From Streptomyces sp. Ag109_O5-10 (GTDB taxonomy: Bacteria; Actinomycetota; Actinomycetes; Streptomycetales; Streptomycetaceae), in the NCBI RefSeq assembly GCF_900105755.1, contig NZ_FNTQ01000001.1:4588001-4652000 (forward strand): DNA of 64,000 nucleotides, written 5' to 3'. The position numbers were made by a program, and so were the translations under genes. Position 1 is the first letter of the stretch. Each line of letters starts with the position of its first letter. Shown here in pieces: positions 42,914-51,715 of the stretch. The notes under the pieces were generated by a model. That model searched no databases. It saw only the letters and a list, made by a program, of their open reading frames with translations, and was not told the DNA's origin.

Positions 42914-44300
42914 AGACTCCGATGCCCGCGGTCGCCCACGGCAGATCGAGGAGTTCCGTCTCCGCGCCCTGTTGTGCTCCGCCCGGTGCCACGACCGCGA
43001 GCGCGTCGGCGGCGGCGATGCCGCGGAGCATGGCCGGGCCGTTGTAGTGCAGCGGGACCGCGGTGTCGCCCCGCAGGACGACCGGGATGAGCCGGGTGTC
43101 GTACGGGTGCCCGTGCGCCGCCTCCGCCAGGGGCACGGTGTACGGCTCCGGTGCCGGGTGGGCGGCGAGGGTGCGCAGCAGGGGTTCGGCGAGGGTGAGC
43201 AGGCCGGAGACGGCCGCCAGGGGGTTGCCGGGGAGACCGACGAGGTGCTGGTTCTCCTTGGTGCGGGCCAGCAGCATGGGGTGGCCCGGCCGCACCCTGA
43301 CGCCGTCGACGAGGAGTTCGGCGCCGATGCGTTCCAGGGTGGGGTGGATGTGGTCGACCGGGCCGGACGCGGTGCCGCCCGTGGTGACCACCAGGTCGGC
43401 CGTCGACGAGGTGATCGCCTTGCGCAGGGCCTTGGCGTCGTCGCCGAGCCGGCGGACGGCGGTGACCTCGGCGCCGAGCGCGCGCAGCCAGGGCGGGAGC
43501 ATCGGGCCGAGCGCGTCCCTGATCAGTCCGTCGTGCGGGAGTCCTTCGGTGAGCAACTCGTCGCCCAGGATCAGGACTTCGGCGCGGGGGCGCGGGACGA
43601 CGGTGACGGTGTCGTATCCGGCGGCTGCGGCGAGGCCGAGGACGGGCGGGGTGACCAGGGTGCCGACGGGCAGCAACTGGTCGCCGCTGCGGCACTCCTG
43701 GCCGCGTGGGCGGATGTCCTGGCCGTGCACCACCTCGCGGGTGGGGTGCAGTCGGCCCTGAACGTCGAGACGGCCGTGCTCGCTGCGCAGCACCGCGGTG
43801 GTGTCCGCCGGAATCCGGGCGCCGGTGGCGATGCGGACCGCCTCGCCGTCGGTGAGCGGCTCGGGCTGCGCGTGCCCGGCCAGCACGCCTTCCTCACGTA
43901 CGTCCCAGGGACCGGGGCCGGCGACCGCCCAGCCGTCCATCGCGGAGGTGTCGAAGGAGGGCAGGTCGGTGAGCGCGTCCAGTGGGGCGGCGAGGGTCAG
44001 GCCGAGGGCGTCGGCCAGCGGTACCGGGACGGGGGCGCGGCGGGCTCCGGACCGGGTCACGGCCCGGGCGGCGCGGGCGGCGGTCTCTCGTGCCTGGGGC
44101 CAGGGGGTGGCGCGGTGGCGGTGGGCCGAGTGACCGCCGTGCCCGTGCTCGCCGTGCGCGCCGGGCGCCGCGGCCGCGTCCGGGCCGTGCTCCCTGGGGT
44201 CTCGGGGCTCTCTCACGAGGGCGAGTGCCTCCTCGACGTAGAGATCGTCGTCGGTGTCCGTGGCGGCGGGGGTGCCGGACCGGGTGCCGCGGGCGGTCAC
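42903..44300 (-). CDS. moeA: Molybdopterin molybdotransferase
   Basis: The 465-residue enzyme inserts molybdate into adenylated molybdopterin. It has the MoeA N-terminal motif (FDTSAMDGWAV), the domain III MogA-like core (VLILGDELL, then TTGGTASGPVDHI) and GLPGNPLAAVSG. The first 90 residues add a His/Gly-rich low-complexity stretch (HGEHGHGGHSAHRH) not usual for MoeA. The GTG at 44300 overlaps the mobA-type gene's stop by four bases. The downstream stop overlaps the channel start by four bases, so three genes are translationally coupled. Confidence 0.94.
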   Translation of the reverse strand: MTARGTRSGTPAATDTDDDLYVEEALALVREPRDPREHGPDAAAAPGAHGEHGHGGHSAHRHRATPWPQARETAARAARAVTRSGARRAPVPVPLADALGLTLAAPLDALTDLPSFDTSAMDGWAVAGPGPWDVREEGVLAGHAQPEPLTDGEAVRIATGARIPADTTAVLRSEHGRLDVQGRLHPTREVVHGQDIRPRGQECRSGDQLLPVGTLVTPPVLGLAAAAGYDTVTVVPRPRAEVLILGDELLTEGLPHDGLIRDALGPMLPPWLRALGAEVTAVRRLGDDAKALRKAITSSTADLVVTTGGTASGPVDHIHPTLERIGAELLVDGVRVRPGHPMLLARTKENQHLVGLPGNPLAAVSGLLTLAEPLLRTLAAHPAPEPYTVPLAEAAHGHPYDTRLIPVVLRGDTAVPLHYNGPAMLRGIAAADALAVVAPGGAQQGAETELLDLPWATAGIGVCFT

Positions 44301-45196
44301 CGGCCGGGTCCGGGGGCCGGGTCGCCGGGGCCCGGCCCGTCGGTGGCGGCATCGGCCTCTTCCGCCCAGCGCAGGGCCAGCGCGGCGGCCTTGTGGGCCG
44401 CCTCGGCGACCGCCTCGGGGCCGCCCTTGCCCTGTGCGGCCGCGTAGCCGACGAGGAAGGTGGTCAGCGGGGCGGCAGGGCGGTCCACGCCGTGCGCTGC
44501 GTCCCTGGCCAGGTCGAGCAGAAGGCGGATGTCGACGTCCAGGTCGATGCCCAGTTCGTCCTTGACTGCGGAGATCCATTCATCCAACACGTGCCCATGC
44601 TCCCTGATGCGTGCCCTGGCGTCGGCGATGTCGTCCCAGGTGTCGCAGTCGAAGGACGCGAGGGGGTCCGGGACGCGGGTGAGGTTCAGTGCGGCGGTCA
44701 GGCGCCGCAGGGGAAGGCCGGTGAGGCCGTTGCCGCCGTCTCCGGCCAGGGCCGAGAGGGCGTGGCGGAGTGCGGTGGTGCGGTAGGCCGCGACGAGCGG
44801 CTGGTCCCGGCCGTCGGCGTCGGTGAGCAGGGCGCCGTCCGCGGCGGTCGTGTGCAGGGCCGCCAACAGGCGCTCGACGGCCGCCTCTTCGAGGAACGGG
44901 AGGTCTGCGGAGAGTACGACCGCGCGGTCGGCGGTGATGTGCCGCAGACCGGCGTCGAGGGCGGCGACCGGGCCGCCGCCCGGCGGCTCCTCGCGGGTCC
45001 AGTGGACCGCGCGGGAGGTGGGGCGGGGGGCCGCCACGACGACCGTCCGGCGGGCGCCGGCGCAGGCCGCGAGGACGCGGTCGAGAAGGGGGCGGCCGCC
45101 CACCCGGACGGCGGGCTTGTCGGCTCCGCCGAGGCGTCTCGCGGCGCCGCCTGCCAGCACGATCGCGTCGTAGGGGGGTCGGTCGGTGGCGGTCAC
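44297..45196 (-). CDS. mobA: MobA-like nucleotidyltransferase fused to DUF6457
   Basis: Of 299 residues, the first 195 are a GT-A-fold NTP transferase with AIVLAGGAARRLGGADKPAV and LSADLPFLEE, as in MobA (molybdenum cofactor guanylyltransferase). The last 100 form a small helical domain (LDEWISAVKDELGIDLDVDIRLLLDLARDAAHG in part), which in other actinomycetes occurs alone beside mobA/fdh genes. The first gene of the coupled moco operon; GTG start at 45196. The fusion supports a functional link of DUF6457 to cofactor maturation. Confidence 0.88.
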   Translation of the reverse strand: MTATDRPPYDAIVLAGGAARRLGGADKPAVRVGGRPLLDRVLAACAGARRTVVVAAPRPTSRAVHWTREEPPGGGPVAALDAGLRHITADRAVVLSADLPFLEEAAVERLLAALHTTAADGALLTDADGRDQPLVAAYRTTALRHALSALAGDGGNGLTGLPLRRLTAALNLTRVPDPLASFDCDTWDDIADARARIREHGHVLDEWISAVKDELGIDLDVDIRLLLDLARDAAHGVDRPAAPLTTFLVGYAAAQGKGGPEAVAEAAHKAAALALRWAEEADAATDGPGPGDPAPGPGR

Positions 45197-45319
45197 CTTT
45201 CGAGTATGGGGGGCGTTCTGATCACGGGGAACCGATGGGAGGGGTGGGATCTACAGGGTGTGAGGCTGTGCGCCTGAGGGGCGGGGTGCGGCGGCCGTGC
45301 GCGGGTGCGGGTTGTGTGT

Positions 45320-45360
45320 GGCTGGTCGCGCAGTTCCTTCCGCCCCTTTGGGCAGGGGTG
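45320..45360 (+). repeat. Dispersed intergenic element, copy 2
   Basis: It starts with GCTGGTCGCGCAGTTCC and continues to an imperfect CGCCCC/GGGCAGGGG hairpin just beyond the bkdC1 stop. Confidence 0.6.
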
Positions 45361-45361
45361 C

Positions 45362-46723
45362 TCACAGTGTCCTGAGGAGGACCGTCGGCTGTTCTACGCA
45401 GTCGGCCACGTAACGCAGGAACCCTCCCGCCGTGCCGCCGTCGCAGACCCTGTGGTCGAAGGTCAGGGAGAGCTGGACGACCTGGCGGACCGCCAGTTCG
45501 CCCTCGTGGACCCAGGGTTTCGGGGTGATGCGACCCACACCCAGCATGGCTGCCTCGGGGTGGTTGAGGATCGGGGTGGAGCCGTCCACGCCGAAGACGC
45601 CGTAGTTGTTGAGGGTGAAGGTGCCGCCGGTGAGGTCCGTGGGGGTGAGCGTGCCGGCGTGGGCCGACTCGGTCAGGCGGGCGAACTCCGCGGTCAGGGA
45701 CTCGGCGTCGCGGGTGTGGGCGTCGCGGACGACGGGGACGACGAGGCCACGGTCGGTCTGGGCGGCGAAGCCCAGGTGGACGTGGTCGAGTTGGACGATC
45801 TCGCGGGCCTCGACGTCGACGTAGGAGTTCAGTTCGGGGTGACGGGCCAGGGCGGCGGTGCAGATCCGGGCGAGGAGCGCGAGGAGGGAGATCCTCGGGC
45901 TCGCCGCCGCGTTCATCGCGGTGCGGGCACGCATCAGCTCGGTCGCGTCGGCGTCCACCCAGCAGGTCGCGTCGGGGATCTCCCGGCGGCTGCGGGAGAG
46001 CTTGTCGGCGACCGCGCCCCGGATGCCCTTGAGGGGGACACGGGTGCCCGCGGGGGCGTTGGAGGTCGTGGCCGGGGCCTTGGGGGCGGGAGCGGCGGCC
46101 CGGGCCGCGCTGACCCGCAGGGCGTCCTCCACGTCGGCGCGCAGGATCAGGCCGTCGGGGCCCGAGCCGGACAGCCTGCGCAGGTCCAGGTCGTTGTCCC
46201 GGGCGAGGCGGCGGACCAGGGGGGAGATCACCGGGACGGGGCCCTCGGTGAGCGCAGTGGACGGGGCCGGCGGGGCGGGCACCCGGGTGTGGGAGGCCGT
46301 TCCCGCCTCGGTGAGGGCGGTGTGGGGCGCCGGTTCCCCGGTGCCGCCCCGGTCGGCCGTGCCGTTGGCCCGCTCCGGGGCGGTGCTGCGGACCCTGCGG
46401 CGGCGCGCCGGAGGCGTCCCCGTGCCGTATCCCACCAGGACGTTGCCGGAGCCCTCCGCCTCGGGGAGGGTGGTCGCCTCGCCGACGGCGACCGTCAGGA
46501 GCGGGGAGCCGACGGGCAGTTCGGTGCCCTCCTCACCGAAACGGGCGGTGACCACACCGCCGTAGGGGCAGGGAACCTCGACCATCGCCTTGGCCGTCTC
46601 GACCTCGACGACCGGCTGGTCGATCGCGACGACCTCACCGACCTGGACCAGCCAGGTCACGATCACCGCCTCGGTGAGCCCCTCCCCGAGGTCGGGCAGT
46701 TTGAACTCCAGCACCTGTGCCAT
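45362..46723 (-). CDS. bkdC1: Branched-chain 2-oxoacid dehydrogenase E2, cluster 1
   Basis: The 453-residue E2 has a lipoyl domain with VETAKAMVEVP, a variable hinge, an E1/E3-binding domain (VRRLARDNDLDLRRLSGSG) and the acyltransferase core ending TFDHRVCDGG. The catalytic His is present; the usual D in the final motif is retained. The ATG at 46723 overlaps the bkdB1 stop by one base (TGATG). It shares the overall layout of the cluster 2 copy, but the hinge and many core residues differ, so it is an old duplicate. Confidence 0.95.
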   Translation of the reverse strand: MAQVLEFKLPDLGEGLTEAVIVTWLVQVGEVVAIDQPVVEVETAKAMVEVPCPYGGVVTARFGEEGTELPVGSPLLTVAVGEATTLPEAEGSGNVLVGYGTGTPPARRRRVRSTAPERANGTADRGGTGEPAPHTALTEAGTASHTRVPAPPAPSTALTEGPVPVISPLVRRLARDNDLDLRRLSGSGPDGLILRADVEDALRVSAARAAAPAPKAPATTSNAPAGTRVPLKGIRGAVADKLSRSRREIPDATCWVDADATELMRARTAMNAAASPRISLLALLARICTAALARHPELNSYVDVEAREIVQLDHVHLGFAAQTDRGLVVPVVRDAHTRDAESLTAEFARLTESAHAGTLTPTDLTGGTFTLNNYGVFGVDGSTPILNHPEAAMLGVGRITPKPWVHEGELAVRQVVQLSLTFDHRVCDGGTAGGFLRYVADCVEQPTVLLRTL

Positions 46724-47727
46724 CAGCCCTCGGCCTCCCACTGCAGACGCGCCACCGCGTCCAGGATGCGGTCCACGCCGGGCAGGTGGTGGCGCTCCAG
46801 CATCGGCGGCGGGTAGGGAATGTCGAACCCGGCCACGCGCAGCACCGGCGCCTCCAGGTGGTGGAAGCAGCGTTCGGTCACGCGTGCCGCGATCTCCCCT
46901 CCCGGTCCGCCGAACCCGCCCGACTCGTGTACGACGACCGCTCGCCCGGTGCGCCGTACGGAGGCGCAGACCGTCTCGTCGTCGAACGGCACCAGGGAGC
47001 GCAGGTCGACGACTTCCAGGTCCCAGCCCTCCGCCTGGGCGGCCTCGGCGGCTTCGAGGCAGACCGGTACGGACGGGCCGTAGGTGATGAGCGTGGCGCT
47101 GCGCCCGGTTCGGCGCACCACCGCGCGGCCGATGGGTTCAACGTCCGTCGGGTGCTCGGGGTTCCAGGTGTCCTTGGACCAGTACAGGCGCTTGGGTTCG
47201 AGGAAGACGACCGGGTCGTCGGAGGCGATGGACCGGCGCAGCAGGCCGTAGGCGTCGGCGACGGTGGCCGGAGTGACGACGTGCAGGCCGGGGGTGGCCA
47301 TGTAGTAGGCCTCGGAGGAGTCGCTGTGGTGCTCGACGCCGCCGATGCCGCCGCCGTAGGGGATGCGGACGGTGATCGGGAGGGGCATCCGGCCGCGGGT
47401 GCGGTTGCGCATCCGGGAGACGTGGCTGATGGTCTGTTCGAAGGCGGGGTAGGCGAAGGCGTCGAACTGCATCTCCACTACCGGGCGCAGCCCGTACATG
47501 GCCATGCCGACCGCGGTGCCGAGGATGCCGGCCTCCGCGAGGGGGGTGTCGGTGCAGCGGGTCTCGCCGAACTCCTTGGCGAGACCGTCGGTGACCCGGA
47601 AGACCCCGCCGAGGGTGCCGACGTCCTCGCCCATGACGTGCACGGCGGGGTCGGCGGCCATGGCGTCCCGGAGCGCGCGGGTGAGCGCCTGCGCCATGGT
47701 GGCGGGCTTGACGGCGACGGTCGTCAT
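46723..47727 (-). CDS. bkdB1: Branched-chain 2-oxoacid dehydrogenase E1 beta, cluster 1
   Basis: The 334-residue transketolase-like subunit has GEDVGTLGGVFRVTDGL, QFDAFAYPAFEQ and IPYGGGIGGVEHHSDSSEA. Partner of BkdA1. The ATG at 47727 overlaps the bkdA1 stop by four bases (ATGA), giving tight coupling that fits equal subunit supply. Confidence 0.97.
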   Translation of the reverse strand: MTTVAVKPATMAQALTRALRDAMAADPAVHVMGEDVGTLGGVFRVTDGLAKEFGETRCTDTPLAEAGILGTAVGMAMYGLRPVVEMQFDAFAYPAFEQTISHVSRMRNRTRGRMPLPITVRIPYGGGIGGVEHHSDSSEAYYMATPGLHVVTPATVADAYGLLRRSIASDDPVVFLEPKRLYWSKDTWNPEHPTDVEPIGRAVVRRTGRSATLITYGPSVPVCLEAAEAAQAEGWDLEVVDLRSLVPFDDETVCASVRRTGRAVVVHESGGFGGPGGEIAARVTERCFHHLEAPVLRVAGFDIPYPPPMLERHHLPGVDRILDAVARLQWEAEG

Positions 47728-48869
47728 CGCGGCCCGCCTTCCTGGTCCTGCTGCTCGGCGTCCAGCTCGGCGCGGAGCAGGGCACGCTGTTCGCGCAGTT
47801 GTGTGGTGGTCTCGGCGTACACCTGGTCGAAGAGGTGCATGGGGTCGAGGACGGGGTCGCGGTTCATGCGCTCGCGCAGGTCGGCGGCCATGGTCTCGGC
47901 GTCCTCGCGGGTGCGGCCCGCGAAGGCCTCGTCGAGCAGTCCGCGGTCGGTCAGCTCGCGCTCGAGGAGCAGGATCGGGTCGTGGTCGCGCCAGGCGTCG
48001 ACCTCGGTGTCGCCGCGGTAGCGGGTGGCGTCGTCGGCGTTGGTGTGGGCGTCGATCCGGTAGGTGATCGCCTCGACCAGGGTCGGGCCGCCGCCCTCGC
48101 GCGCGTGCCGTACGGCGTCGGCGAGGACCTCGTGCACGGCGGCCGCGTCGTTGCCGTCGACCAAGCGGCCCGGCATGCCGTATCCGACGGCCTTGTGGGC
48201 CAGGGAGGGCGCGGCGGTCTGCTTGGCGAGCGGGACGGAGATGGCGAAGCCGTTGTTCTGGACCAGGAAGACGACCGGGGCCTGCCAGACGGCGGCGAAG
48301 TTCAGCGCCTCGTGGAAGTCGCCCTCGCTGGTGCCGCCGTCGCCGACCATGGCGAGCGCGACCACGTCGTCGCCCTTGAGGCGGGCCGCGTGGGCGAGGC
48401 CGACGGCGTGCGGGAGCTGGGTGGCGAGGGGGGTGGAGAGGGGGGCCACGCGGTGGGCGTAGGGGTCGTAGCCGGTGTGCCAGTCCCCGCGCAGCAGGGT
48501 GAGCGCCTCGACGGGGTCCACGCCGCGGGCGACCACCGCGAGGGTGTCCCGGTAGCTGGGGAAGAGCCAGTCGCGTTCTTCGAGGGCGAGCGCGGCGGCG
48601 ACCTCGCAGGCCTCCTGGCCGGTGCTGGAGGGGTAGACGGCGAGACGGCCCTGCTTGGTGAGGGCGGTCGCCTGGGCGTTGTACCTGCGGCCACGCACGA
48701 GCTGGGTGTACAGCCGGCGCAGCAGCTCGGGGTCGGCCTTGGCGGCCGCCTCCGTTCCGAGAACGCGGTACGGGCGCTCGTCGGGCAGCAGCGGCGCGGG
48801 GTCCGTCCGGGGCTGCCAGGCGGGCGGCGGCGACGGGCGGTACGCGCCGCGCTGCTCCATGACCGTCAT
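47724..48869 (-). CDS. bkdA1: Branched-chain 2-oxoacid dehydrogenase E1 alpha, cluster 1
   Basis: The 381-residue subunit has the thiamine-diphosphate motif VGDGGTSEGDFHEA...VQNNGF and the loop YRIDAHTNADDATRY. It begins with a short Pro-rich tail unlike the Lys/Thr tail of BkdA2. The ATG at 48869 has an AAGGAGG ribosome site with a 7-base spacer. First gene of bkdA1-B1-C1, divergent from bkdR. Confidence 0.97.
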   Translation of the reverse strand: MTVMEQRGAYRPSPPPAWQPRTDPAPLLPDERPYRVLGTEAAAKADPELLRRLYTQLVRGRRYNAQATALTKQGRLAVYPSSTGQEACEVAAALALEERDWLFPSYRDTLAVVARGVDPVEALTLLRGDWHTGYDPYAHRVAPLSTPLATQLPHAVGLAHAARLKGDDVVALAMVGDGGTSEGDFHEALNFAAVWQAPVVFLVQNNGFAISVPLAKQTAAPSLAHKAVGYGMPGRLVDGNDAAAVHEVLADAVRHAREGGGPTLVEAITYRIDAHTNADDATRYRGDTEVDAWRDHDPILLLERELTDRGLLDEAFAGRTREDAETMAADLRERMNRDPVLDPMHLFDQVYAETTTQLREQRALLRAELDAEQQDQEGGPR

Positions 48870-48929
48870 GACGGCACCTCCTTGTGGGGGTGGCTACGGG
48901 AGACGGATCGCCTGTGACCCGTCCCACCT

Positions 48930-48943
48930 ACCGATTGTTCGGT
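48930..48943. promoter_or_regulatory. TetR-type operator in the bkdA1-bkdR gap
   Basis: ACCGATTGTTCGGT differs by one base from the palindrome at 51716-51729 upstream of the paaN/paaH genes. Arms are ACCGA and TCGGT. Confidence 0.55.
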
Positions 48944-48977
48944 CGTCGGCACATTTTGGCTACAGGCACCTTCAGGC

Positions 48978-48999
48978 TGTGGACAAACGGTTCTCCACA
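48978..48999. promoter_or_regulatory. DnaA-box match within a TGTGGA/TCCACA dyad
   Basis: Read on the minus strand, 48986-48978 is TTGTCCACA, the Streptomyces DnaA box. The same bases form a TGTGGA-N10-TCCACA inverted repeat that could instead be the BkdR (Lrp-type) operator. Confidence 0.4.
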
Positions 49000-49044
49000 A
49001 CCTGGAATGAACGCAGTACGTCCATGGTAGGGAGGTGGGGGGAC

Positions 49045-49548
49045 ATGGCATCTGAACAAATGGCCGAGGGCCCGCAGGACCAGGCGGCGCTGCCACCCGC
49101 GCGCCCGCTGGACGCCATCGATCAGGACATCCTGCAGATCCTGCAGGCGGACGGCCGGGCGTCGATACGCTCGGTCGCCGAACGCGTCCATGTCTCGCGC
49201 GCCAACGCCTACGCGCGTATCAACCGGCTCGTCGAGGACGGGGTGATCCGCGGTTTCGGCGCCCGGGTGGACCATGAGCGGGCCGGCCAGGGCACCTCGG
49301 CGTACATCACGCTGAAGATCGTCCAGAACAGCTGGCGGACCGTGCGCGAGCAGCTGCGGCAGCTGCCCGGCGCCTCCCACATCGCCCTGGTGGGCGGTGA
49401 CTTCGACGTCCTGCTCCTGGTGCACACGCCCGACAACCGCGCTCTGCGCGAGCTCGTGCTCACCCGCCTCCAGGCCATCCCCGAGGTGCTCAGCACCCGC
49501 ACCCTGCTGGTGTTCGAGGAGGAGGACCTGGAGCCGGAGGACAGCTGA
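49045..49548 (+). CDS. bkdR: Lrp/AsnC family regulator of bkd
   Basis: The 167-residue protein has an N-terminal winged helix (about 25-70; LDAIDQDILQILQADGRASI, then SRANAYARINRL) and a C-terminal RAM effector domain (about 80-155; ALVGGDFDVLLLVHT). Divergent from bkdA1; the known Streptomyces counterpart controls the branched-chain oxoacid dehydrogenase operon and its own gene. The ATG at 49045 lies behind GGGAGGTGGGGGG. An in-frame upstream ATG at 49024 overlaps that ribosome site and is less likely. Confidence 0.94.
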   Translation: MASEQMAEGPQDQAALPPARPLDAIDQDILQILQADGRASIRSVAERVHVSRANAYARINRLVEDGVIRGFGARVDHERAGQGTSAYITLKIVQNSWRTVREQLRQLPGASHIALVGGDFDVLLLVHTPDNRALRELVLTRLQAIPEVLSTRTLLVFEEEDLEPEDS

Positions 49549-49560
49549 GGACGGATGACG

Positions 49561-50148
49561 TCAGTGCGCGCGCAGGCCGGAGAAGACCAGCCGCACGACC
49601 GCGTCGGAGACCTCGCGCTCGCTCTCGCCGCGGCTGTCCGGTCGGTACCACTCCACGATCGAGTTGACCATGCCGAAGACCAGCCGGGTCGCCAGGCGCA
49701 CCTCGACGTCGCCGCGTATGTCGCCCTCGGCGGCGGCCGCCTTCAGCAGGTCGGCCACCCGGTGGTCGAAGTCCCGGCGCCGCTCCAGCGCCCACCGCTC
49801 GGTGCCGGTGTTGCCGCGCACCCGCAGCAGCAGCGTCACGTACGGCAGTTCGGTGATCAGCACCTCGACCATGCGCCGCACGACGTGCTCCAGGCGGTCG
49901 GCGGCCGGGCCCACGCGCGCGTGCTCCTCGTCGAGGATCGCGAACAGGCCGTCCAGGGCCCGGCTGACCGCGCGGCGCAGCAGCTCCTCCTTGCCGGCGA
50001 CGTGGTGGTAGATCGACGACTTGGAGATGCCGGCCGCCTTGGAGAGGTGCTCCATGGAGGTGCCGTCGTAGCCGCGCTCGTTGAAGACCTGGACGGCCAC
50101 CGAGAGCAGGGTCTCGGGGGTGTAGGTGTCGCGCTTCGCGGTGGTCAT
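49561..50148 (-). CDS. TetR family regulator (PaaR-like)
   Basis: The 195-residue protein has an N-terminal helix-turn-helix (TLLSVAVQVFNERGYDGTSM, then HLSKAAGISKSSIYHHVAGKEELL in two turns) and a helical ligand domain. It is the last gene after the 3-hydroxyacyl-CoA dehydrogenase gene, coupled by an ATGA overlap (50145-50148). Context and the operator at 51716 suggest a repressor of aromatic/acyl-CoA catabolism that senses a CoA thioester, as PaaR does elsewhere; that is inference. Confidence 0.9.
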   Translation of the reverse strand: MTTAKRDTYTPETLLSVAVQVFNERGYDGTSMEHLSKAAGISKSSIYHHVAGKEELLRRAVSRALDGLFAILDEEHARVGPAADRLEHVVRRMVEVLITELPYVTLLLRVRGNTGTERWALERRRDFDHRVADLLKAAAAEGDIRGDVEVRLATRLVFGMVNSIVEWYRPDSRGESEREVSDAVVRLVFSGLRAH

Positions 50149-51659
50149 GAGGCGCCCTCCCGCTTCTCGGTGGCGTAGGCGTGCCGGTAGAGCGCGAGGG
50201 AGGGCGCGTAGCGGCCGCTCGGATCGCGCAGGTGGAGGTCGTCGAGGAGGTCGTAGGCGAAGTCGCGGCCGAGGCGGCGGCTCCATTCGAACGGGCCGAG
50301 CGGGTAGTTGACGCCCAGGCGCATCGCGGTGTCGATGTCCTCCTCGGTGGCGACGCCCTTGGCGACGGCGTCGTGCGCGAGGTCGACGATCCGGGCGACC
50401 GTGCGGGCGACGATCATCCCGGGCACGTCGCCGATGACGCTGACCTGCTTGCCGAGCGCCTGGAAGAGGCCGATCGCCTCACCGAGGGTCTGGGGCAGGG
50501 TGTCGTGGCCGGCGGACAGGGCGATACGGGTGGCACGGCGGTAGTCGAGGGCCAGGTCGAAGTAGACGACGTCCCGGAACTCCACCGAGGTCTGGCCGTC
50601 GGCGAGGGCCAGCTGGCCGCCGCTGGGCAGGACCAGGCGGGTGCCGTGGTCCTCGTCCTCCTCGCGGACCTGGATGCCGGCCTCGCGGATCATCGCGAGC
50701 AGTTCGCCCGCCGGGCCCAGGCCGCCCTCGGCGACGACGTAGGCGGGCCGGTCGGCGGGCTCGGCGGTGTGCGGTTCGGCGGGCTCGGCGTCGTCCGCGT
50801 AGTCGTACCAGCCGTGCCCGGTCTTGCGGCCGAGCCTGCCGGACTCGACCAGCCGGCGCTGCGCCAGGGAGGGCGCGAAGCGGACGTCCTGGAAGAACGC
50901 CTGCCACACGGAGTGCGTGACGGATTCGTTGACGTCCTGGCCGATCAGGTCGGTCAGTTCGAAGGCGCCCATCCGGAAGCCGCCGCACTCGCGCAGCACC
51001 GCGTCGATGGTGGCCGGGTCGGCGGCCTGCGCCTCGTAGACCGCGAAGGCCTCGGCGTAGAAGGGCCGTGCGATGCGGTTGACGATGAAGCCCGGGGTGT
51101 CCGCGCAGGCCACCGGCGTCTTGCCCCAGGAGCGGGCGGTCTCGAACGCGCGCGTGGCCGACGTGACGTCGGTCGCGAACCCGGAGACGACCTCCACCAG
51201 CGGCAGCAGCGGGGCCGGGTTGAAGAAGTGCAGGCCGACCAGGCGGGAGGCGTTGCGCAGCGCGCCGCCGATGGCCGTCACCGAGAGGGAGGAGGTGTTG
51301 GTGGCGAGCAGACAGTCCTCGCCGACGATGTCCTCCAGGGCCCGGAACAGCTCCTGTTTGGCCTCCAGCCGCTCCAGGACGGCCTCCACGACCAGCGTGC
51401 AGTCGGCGAACTCGGTGAGCTCGCCGGCCGGCAGCAGCCGGGCGCGGGCGGCGTCCCGGGCGGCGGCCGTCATCCGGTCCTTCGCGACGAGTCGGTCGAG
51501 GCGGGCGACGATCGCCGCGGCCGCCTCCCCGGCCCGCCCGGGGACGGTGTCATACAGCCGGACGGGATGGCCCGCGACGAGTGCGACCTGGGCGATGCCC
51601 TGGCCCATGGTGCCGGTGCCGACGACTCCCACGGTGCTGCTGAGGTCGAGTGCTGTCAT
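50145..51659 (-). CDS. paaH: 3-hydroxyacyl-CoA dehydrogenase (PaaH-like)
   Basis: The 504-residue NAD-dependent enzyme has the Rossmann motif VVGTGTMGQGIAQVAL, LLATNTSSLSVTAIGGAL and the catalytic HFFNPAPLLPLVEVV (His-Glu pair partly in HFFNPAP...E). Two copies of the 3HCDH C-terminal domain follow (TPGFIVNRIARPFYAEAF and VPGMIVARTVARIVDLA). The doubled C-terminal half is the form used in phenylacetate catabolism (PaaH/PaaC), oxidising 3-hydroxyadipyl-CoA. Start ATG 51659; co-transcribed with the TetR gene and divergent from paaN. The remaining paa genes are not in the window. Confidence 0.92.
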   Translation of the reverse strand: MTALDLSSTVGVVGTGTMGQGIAQVALVAGHPVRLYDTVPGRAGEAAAAIVARLDRLVAKDRMTAAARDAARARLLPAGELTEFADCTLVVEAVLERLEAKQELFRALEDIVGEDCLLATNTSSLSVTAIGGALRNASRLVGLHFFNPAPLLPLVEVVSGFATDVTSATRAFETARSWGKTPVACADTPGFIVNRIARPFYAEAFAVYEAQAADPATIDAVLRECGGFRMGAFELTDLIGQDVNESVTHSVWQAFFQDVRFAPSLAQRRLVESGRLGRKTGHGWYDYADDAEPAEPHTAEPADRPAYVVAEGGLGPAGELLAMIREAGIQVREEDEDHGTRLVLPSGGQLALADGQTSVEFRDVVYFDLALDYRRATRIALSAGHDTLPQTLGEAIGLFQALGKQVSVIGDVPGMIVARTVARIVDLAHDAVAKGVATEEDIDTAMRLGVNYPLGPFEWSRRLGRDFAYDLLDDLHLRDPSGRYAPSLALYRHAYATEKREGAS

Positions 51660-51715
51660 GTGCGCGATCCTCCCGCACGGGGTTCTCCACAGATGCGGCA
51701 GGCCCCCTTGTCCCG

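Noticed and set aside
48978..48986. A replication origin
   Set aside because: Only one DnaA box is present; an oriC would show many clustered boxes with dnaA and dnaN, which are not in the window.
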